From: Pseudomonadota bacterium
Lineage (GTDB): Bacteria > Desulfobacterota > Desulfovibrionia > Desulfovibrionales > Desulfomicrobiaceae
Length of the DNA stretch: 8,271 nucleotides
Assembly (NCBI GenBank): GCA_023393525.1
Contig: JAEWKZ010000128.1
Location: 1-8,271 of the forward strand
Reading direction: 5' to 3'
Translations under genes and position numbers: made by a program
The notes under the pieces: model-generated
The model's input: the letters and a program-made list of their open reading frames with translations, nothing else
The model's database searches: none
Told to the model about the DNA's origin: nothing
Shown: one piece after another, positions 6,073-8,271 of the stretch
How the letters are laid out: each line of letters starts with the position of its first letter
Numbering within the stretch: position 1 is the stretch's first letter

Positions 6073-6927
6073 TCATTTCTTTGCGTCGGCCCGCTCGCTC
6101 AACAATTCATCCAGAAGCTGCCCCAAACGCTCGAGATGCGACTTTTCCTCGCTGGCGATCTGTTCGAGGATGCTTCGATTCTGGTCATTCCGGGTCCAGG
6201 CGGCGGAACGCATGTACAGATCCAGGGCCTGGGCCTCGATGGACATGGCCATGGAGATGACATCCACAGGGCTGTCCATGTCCGGCTTGAAGCGTTCCAA
6301 ATATTCCTGCGTGGTCATCCCTCCCTCCATGAGCGGAGTGACGAACTGGCATTCGAAAGCGCCGCGATCATCCTTGCCGGTAAGCCTGGTGTACTCGGCG
6401 AAAAGGCGGTCCTTGTGCTTGATTTCGATGTCCGCCAGCATCTTGAAGACGCTTTTGATCTTCTCGTCGTAGGCCCGATCGACCATGCGCAAATAAAAAT
6501 CGCGCAACCCGTCTTCCAGGGAATAGGCCGTGGCCAGGATAGATTCGGCGCTGTCCAGTTCCGCGAAGAGGTCGATTCCCTCCTCTTCCGCGCCATAGGC
6601 CGCCTGGCCGGTCCAGGCCTTGAAGCCGCCCGAAATGTTGATGACCTGATCGTACCCCTTGCCGGCCAGGGTCTGGGCGGCGATGCGGCTGCGACCGCCG
6701 ATGGCGCAATAGACCAGAACCGGCTTGGAGCGATCGATCTCGTCCAGGGAATCCGTCAGCGCGGCCATGGGGATGAGCTTGGCGCCGGGAATATGCCCCT
6801 CCTCGTATTCGCCGGGCTGGCGCACATCGAGGATCGTCACGTCCTGCAAAGTCTTGTCGGACAGATAGTCCCGGGCCTCGTCCGGGCTCATGGACTGAAC
6901 CGGAGTAAAGAATTGTTTCCAGCGCAT
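6073..6927 (-). CDS. rhodanese fused to rubrerythrin-type di-iron (ferritin-like) domain
   Basis: A 284-residue cytoplasmic protein without signal peptide. Residues about 10-110 are a rhodanese domain: ILDVRQPGEYEEGHIPGA and the active loop VYCAIGGRSR with Cys74, then GGFKAW. Residues about 115-275 form a four-helix ferritin-like domain with the expected di-iron ligands: Glu138, Glu168-x-x-His171, Glu231 and Glu261-x-x-His264. No rubredoxin domain (CxxC pairs) is present, so it is not a classic rubrerythrin. Rhodaneses carry persulfide sulfur, and rubrerythrin-type domains reduce peroxide, so a role in oxidative or sulfur stress is plausible; the real substrate is unknown. The start 6927 has a very strong GAGGAGG site 7 nt upstream. 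It is divergent from arsR-hgcA and shares their control region, which suggests joint ArsR control. Confidence 0.9.
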   Translation of the reverse strand: MRWKQFFTPVQSMSPDEARDYLSDKTLQDVTILDVRQPGEYEEGHIPGAKLIPMAALTDSLDEIDRSKPVLVYCAIGGRSRIAAQTLAGKGYDQVINISGGFKAWTGQAAYGAEEEGIDLFAELDSAESILATAYSLEDGLRDFYLRMVDRAYDEKIKSVFKMLADIEIKHKDRLFAEYTRLTGKDDRGAFECQFVTPLMEGGMTTQEYLERFKPDMDSPVDVISMAMSIEAQALDLYMRSAAWTRNDQNRSILEQIASEEKSHLERLGQLLDELLSERADAKK

Positions 6928-6999
6928 AGTGAACCTCCTCAATTTTTGTATCGTTTCACCATGCCCCTTGATCAGGAAAAACTCAATACGACCGGCGCA

Positions 7000-7028
7000 T
7001 TGACACCGCTCCCGTATTATCGTAATTT
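7000..7028 (+). promoter_or_regulatory. sigma-70-type promoter of arsR-hgcA
   Basis: A perfect -35 TTGACA (7000-7005) is followed after 17 bases by a weak -10 TAATTT (7023-7028). The -10 lies inside the repeats of the proposed operator. On the other strand TAAAAT (7030-7025) could be the -10 of the divergent gene, with TTGTTA (7055-7050) at a long 19-base spacing. Confidence 0.55.
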
Positions 7029-7049
7029 TACGATATACGATATACGATA
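7018..7049. promoter_or_regulatory. ArsR operator: inverted plus three tandem TACGATA repeats
   Basis: TATCGTA (7018-7024) faces TACGATA (7029-7035), giving ATCGTAA-TT-TTACGAT (7019-7034), and two more TACGATA copies follow without gap (7036-7042, 7043-7049). A further GTATCGT lies at 6948-6954 close to the ribosome site of the divergent gene. AT-rich imperfect palindromes over the promoter are normal for ArsR/SmtB repressors. The position, over both putative -10 boxes, suggests that one protein controls both directions. Confidence 0.7.
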
Positions 7050-7069
7050 TAACAAGCGGGAACACTGCC

Positions 7070-7339
7070 ATGACCCATGACCAGAACTTGGCCGCCCTCT
7101 GCAAGGCCCTCGGCCATCCCGCGAGGGTGGCGATCCTCAGGCATCTCTTGCAGGTGGACAGCTGCATCTGCGGCGAGATCGTAAACATCCTGCCCCTGGC
7201 CCAGTCCACGGTCAGCCAGCACCTGAAGCAGCTCAAGGAAGCGGGCCTGATCCGTGGCGAGATCGAAGGGCCGCGCATCTGCTACTGCGCGGACAAGGAT
7301 CGCCTGGCCGAACTCAAAAAACTCATCTCTTCCCTGTAG
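7070..7339 (+). CDS. ArsR/SmtB-family transcriptional repressor
   Basis: An 89-residue winged-helix protein. The core shows ALGHPARVAILRHLL (13-27) and the recognition helix region LPLAQSTVSQHLKQLKEAGL (41-60), followed by the wing GEIEGPRICYC. Cys11, Cys32, Cys34, Cys71 and Cys73 are possible ligands for a soft metal or metalloid; the CIC near the start of the second helix resembles the arsenite site region of ArsR (CVC) in position, but the exact site cannot be assigned. The stop lies 7 nt before the hgcA start, so the two form an operon. ArsR-like genes upstream of hgcAB, and their control of hgcAB, have been reported in Desulfovibrio-type mercury methylators (from memory). The ribosome site before ATG 7070 is weak (GCGGGAA). 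Confidence 0.92.
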   Translation: MTHDQNLAALCKALGHPARVAILRHLLQVDSCICGEIVNILPLAQSTVSQHLKQLKEAGLIRGEIEGPRICYCADKDRLAELKKLISSL

Positions 7340-7346
7340 GCGTGAC

Positions 7347-8271
7347 ATGAAACCACTCCAGCCCTTTCCCATGGCCCCCGGCTCACCCTGCTCCTTGCCC
7401 GATGTGAAAATCGAGACGCCAGGCCCGTGCTGAGGCCCCCCACCCGCCCCTGGTGCAGGGGTGGACGACCTTGCCGGCTATCGCATCGAGCCTTATGTGG
7501 ACGGATTTTTGCCCACCGCCGCAGGGCGCATTCCGCGCGTCCGGACCAGCCCCACGGCCTGGGACCGGCTCGGAACCTGCCGCGCCCGGCTGGGCCTTGA
7601 CCGCAACCACTACACCGTCAACCCCGGCCTCTATGCCATTGGCCAGCCCGGCCCCGAGGCGCCCGTGGTCGTCACGGCCAACTACAAACTGACCTTCGAC
7701 ACGGTCCGCTTCGCCCTGACCGGACGCGACCTCTGGCTGCTGGTGACCGACACGCGCGGCATCAACGTCTGGTGCGCGGGCGGCAAGGGCACCTTCAGTA
7801 CGGCAGGCATTTCCGAGCAGGTGCGCAAGACCGGCCTTGAGCGCGTCGTGCCCCACCGCCACCTCATCCTGCCCCAACTCGGAGCCAACGGAGTGCGGGC
7901 CCGCGACCTGCGCAAGGCCTGCGGATTCGAGGCCGTGTTCGGCCCCGTGCGGGCCGAGGATCTGCCCCGCTATCTCGACCACGGCATCGACGAGGCCATG
8001 CGCATGGTGACCTTCAGCCTGAAGGAGCGGGCCGAGGTCATCCCCGTGGAACTGGTGCTGGGCTGGAAGCCCATCCTTTCCTTCTTCCTGGTGGCGGCCG
8101 TGCTGAGCCTCATCGGTCCGGACTTTTCCTTGCAGGCCATCCTGCAGCGCTGGCTCCTGGCCGCGAGCGCAACGGGCCTAGGCCTGGCCGCCGGTGCGGT
8201 GTTCTTCCCCCTGCTCCTGCCCGCGCTGCGCACGCGGCTCTTTTCCCTGGGCGGTGCCGGGCTGGGCCTGG
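7347..8271 (+). CDS. hgcA: HgcA, corrinoid protein of mercury methylation, 3' truncated by window, with in-frame TGA (candidate selenocysteine)
   Basis: HgcA passes a methyl group from its corrinoid to Hg(II); its partner HgcB, a ferredoxin-like protein, should follow beyond the window. Translation in one frame from ATG 7347 gives a Pro-rich extension (1-50) and the corrinoid-binding domain with VTANYKLTFD and the diagnostic cap-helix motif NVWCAGGK (140-147, Cys143 the presumed lower cobalt ligand). A membrane part then begins near 242, with two helices (about 242-258 and 271-297) visible before the edge. At codon 29 is TGA (7431-7433) in PGPC-TGA-GPP. The frame is clean before and after, with G/C at 75% of third positions before it (21 of 28). 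ATG 7347 follows the arsR stop by 7 nt, with a modest AGGCG ribosome site. Selenocysteine is the favoured reading. Alternatives are a start at GTG 7461 or GTG 7497, a sequencing error, or a nonsense mutation. Identity as HgcA is secure; the N-terminus is not. Confidence 0.88.
7431..7433 (+). other. in-frame TGA, proposed selenocysteine codon 29 of hgcA
   Basis: TGA follows the Cys codon TGC and precedes Gly-Pro-Pro. One base change from TGC would give Cys-Cys-Gly-Pro. A Cys-Sec pair is chemically reasonable for a protein that handles Hg(II), which binds selenolates very tightly. Nothing in the window shows that the host has SelA-SelD. Confidence 0.6.
7434..7464 (+). promoter_or_regulatory. 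SECIS-like hairpin downstream of the TGA
   Basis: CCCCTG (7447-7452) pairs with CAGGGG (7456-7461) around a GTG apex. Below it CCA (7440-7442) pairs with TGG (7462-7464), leaving CCCG bulged. GGT (7452-7454) at the apex starts after 18 bases counted from the TGA, the same distance as GGT in the E. coli fdhF element as I recall its sequence. Known bacterial elements have a G in the small apical loop and a bulge below it, which fits. The DNA is very GC-rich, so a hairpin by chance is possible. Confidence 0.5.

Noticed and set aside
5881..7080. Long plus-strand open frame opposite the rhodanese/di-iron gene
   Set aside because: Antisense shadow in GC-rich DNA; the minus-strand protein has catalytic and metal-binding motifs.
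7347..7433. hgcA as a simple pseudogene
   Set aside because: Only one stop occurs, the frame is kept on both sides, and the TGA has a selenocysteine-like context; a nonsense mutation remains possible but is less favoured.
7383..7982. Minus-strand open frame opposite hgcA
   Set aside because: It overlaps the conserved HgcA core and has no domain or ribosome site of its own.
1..8271. CRISPR array, insertion sequence or prophage genes
   Set aside because: No regularly spaced repeats, transposase, integrase or phage structural genes are visible in the window.

Overview
The window looks like chromosomal DNA of a GC-rich sulfate reducer of the Desulfovibrionales (Desulfomicrobium/Desulfovibrio type). 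This is an inference from gene content: a mercury-methylation gene (hgcA) with an ArsR-type regulator, a PEP-CTERM protein, sigma-54-like promoters, and rhodanese and rubrerythrin-type proteins. The genus cannot be fixed from the sequence alone.

Layout. 1-308: 3' end of a nucleoside deaminase-family gene. 309-565: AT-rich non-coding DNA. 566-612: the 3' part of a tRNA-Pro(CGG) gene, from the anticodon arm to CCA, followed by a terminator. This is the classic scar of an integrated element, and the element would lie to the left. 904-1725 (minus): PEP-CTERM surface protein with a choice-of-anchor-L-type domain, preceded by a good -24/-12 promoter. 2371-3686 (plus): a membrane-anchored rhodanese with a long Pro/Glu tail, translationally coupled to a MauE/DoxX-type membrane protein. 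3683-5419 (minus): fused PabB-PabC for p-aminobenzoate synthesis, convergent with the previous pair and sharing a CTAG at the stops. 5616-5753 (minus): a 45-residue membrane peptide with its own terminator and a -24/-12-like promoter. 6073-6927 (minus): rhodanese fused to a rubrerythrin-type di-iron domain. 7070-7339 (plus): ArsR-family repressor. 7347-8271 (plus): HgcA, running off the window.

The most important observation is in hgcA. The only start that sits well behind arsR (ATG 7347, 7 nt after the arsR stop) opens a frame that meets TGA at 7431-7433 and then continues in the same frame through the whole of HgcA, including the NVWCAGGK cap-helix motif. The TGA follows a Cys codon and precedes Gly-Pro (Cys-TGA-Gly-Pro). 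A small GC-rich hairpin follows with GGU in its apex, 18 nt after the TGA, the same distance I count in E. coli fdhF. I propose that this HgcA is a selenoprotein with a Cys-Sec pair in its N-terminal extension. Competing explanations are a downstream GTG start with a 28-codon leader peptide, a sequencing error or a nonsense mutation.

How the genes work together: arsR and hgcA form an operon divergent from the rhodanese/di-iron gene. The 142-nt gap holds three tandem TACGATA repeats plus one inverted copy, overlapping the likely promoters of both sides. ArsR, with its Cys-x-Cys pairs, probably senses a thiophilic metal or metalloid and controls both mercury methylation and the divergent sulfur/iron protein.
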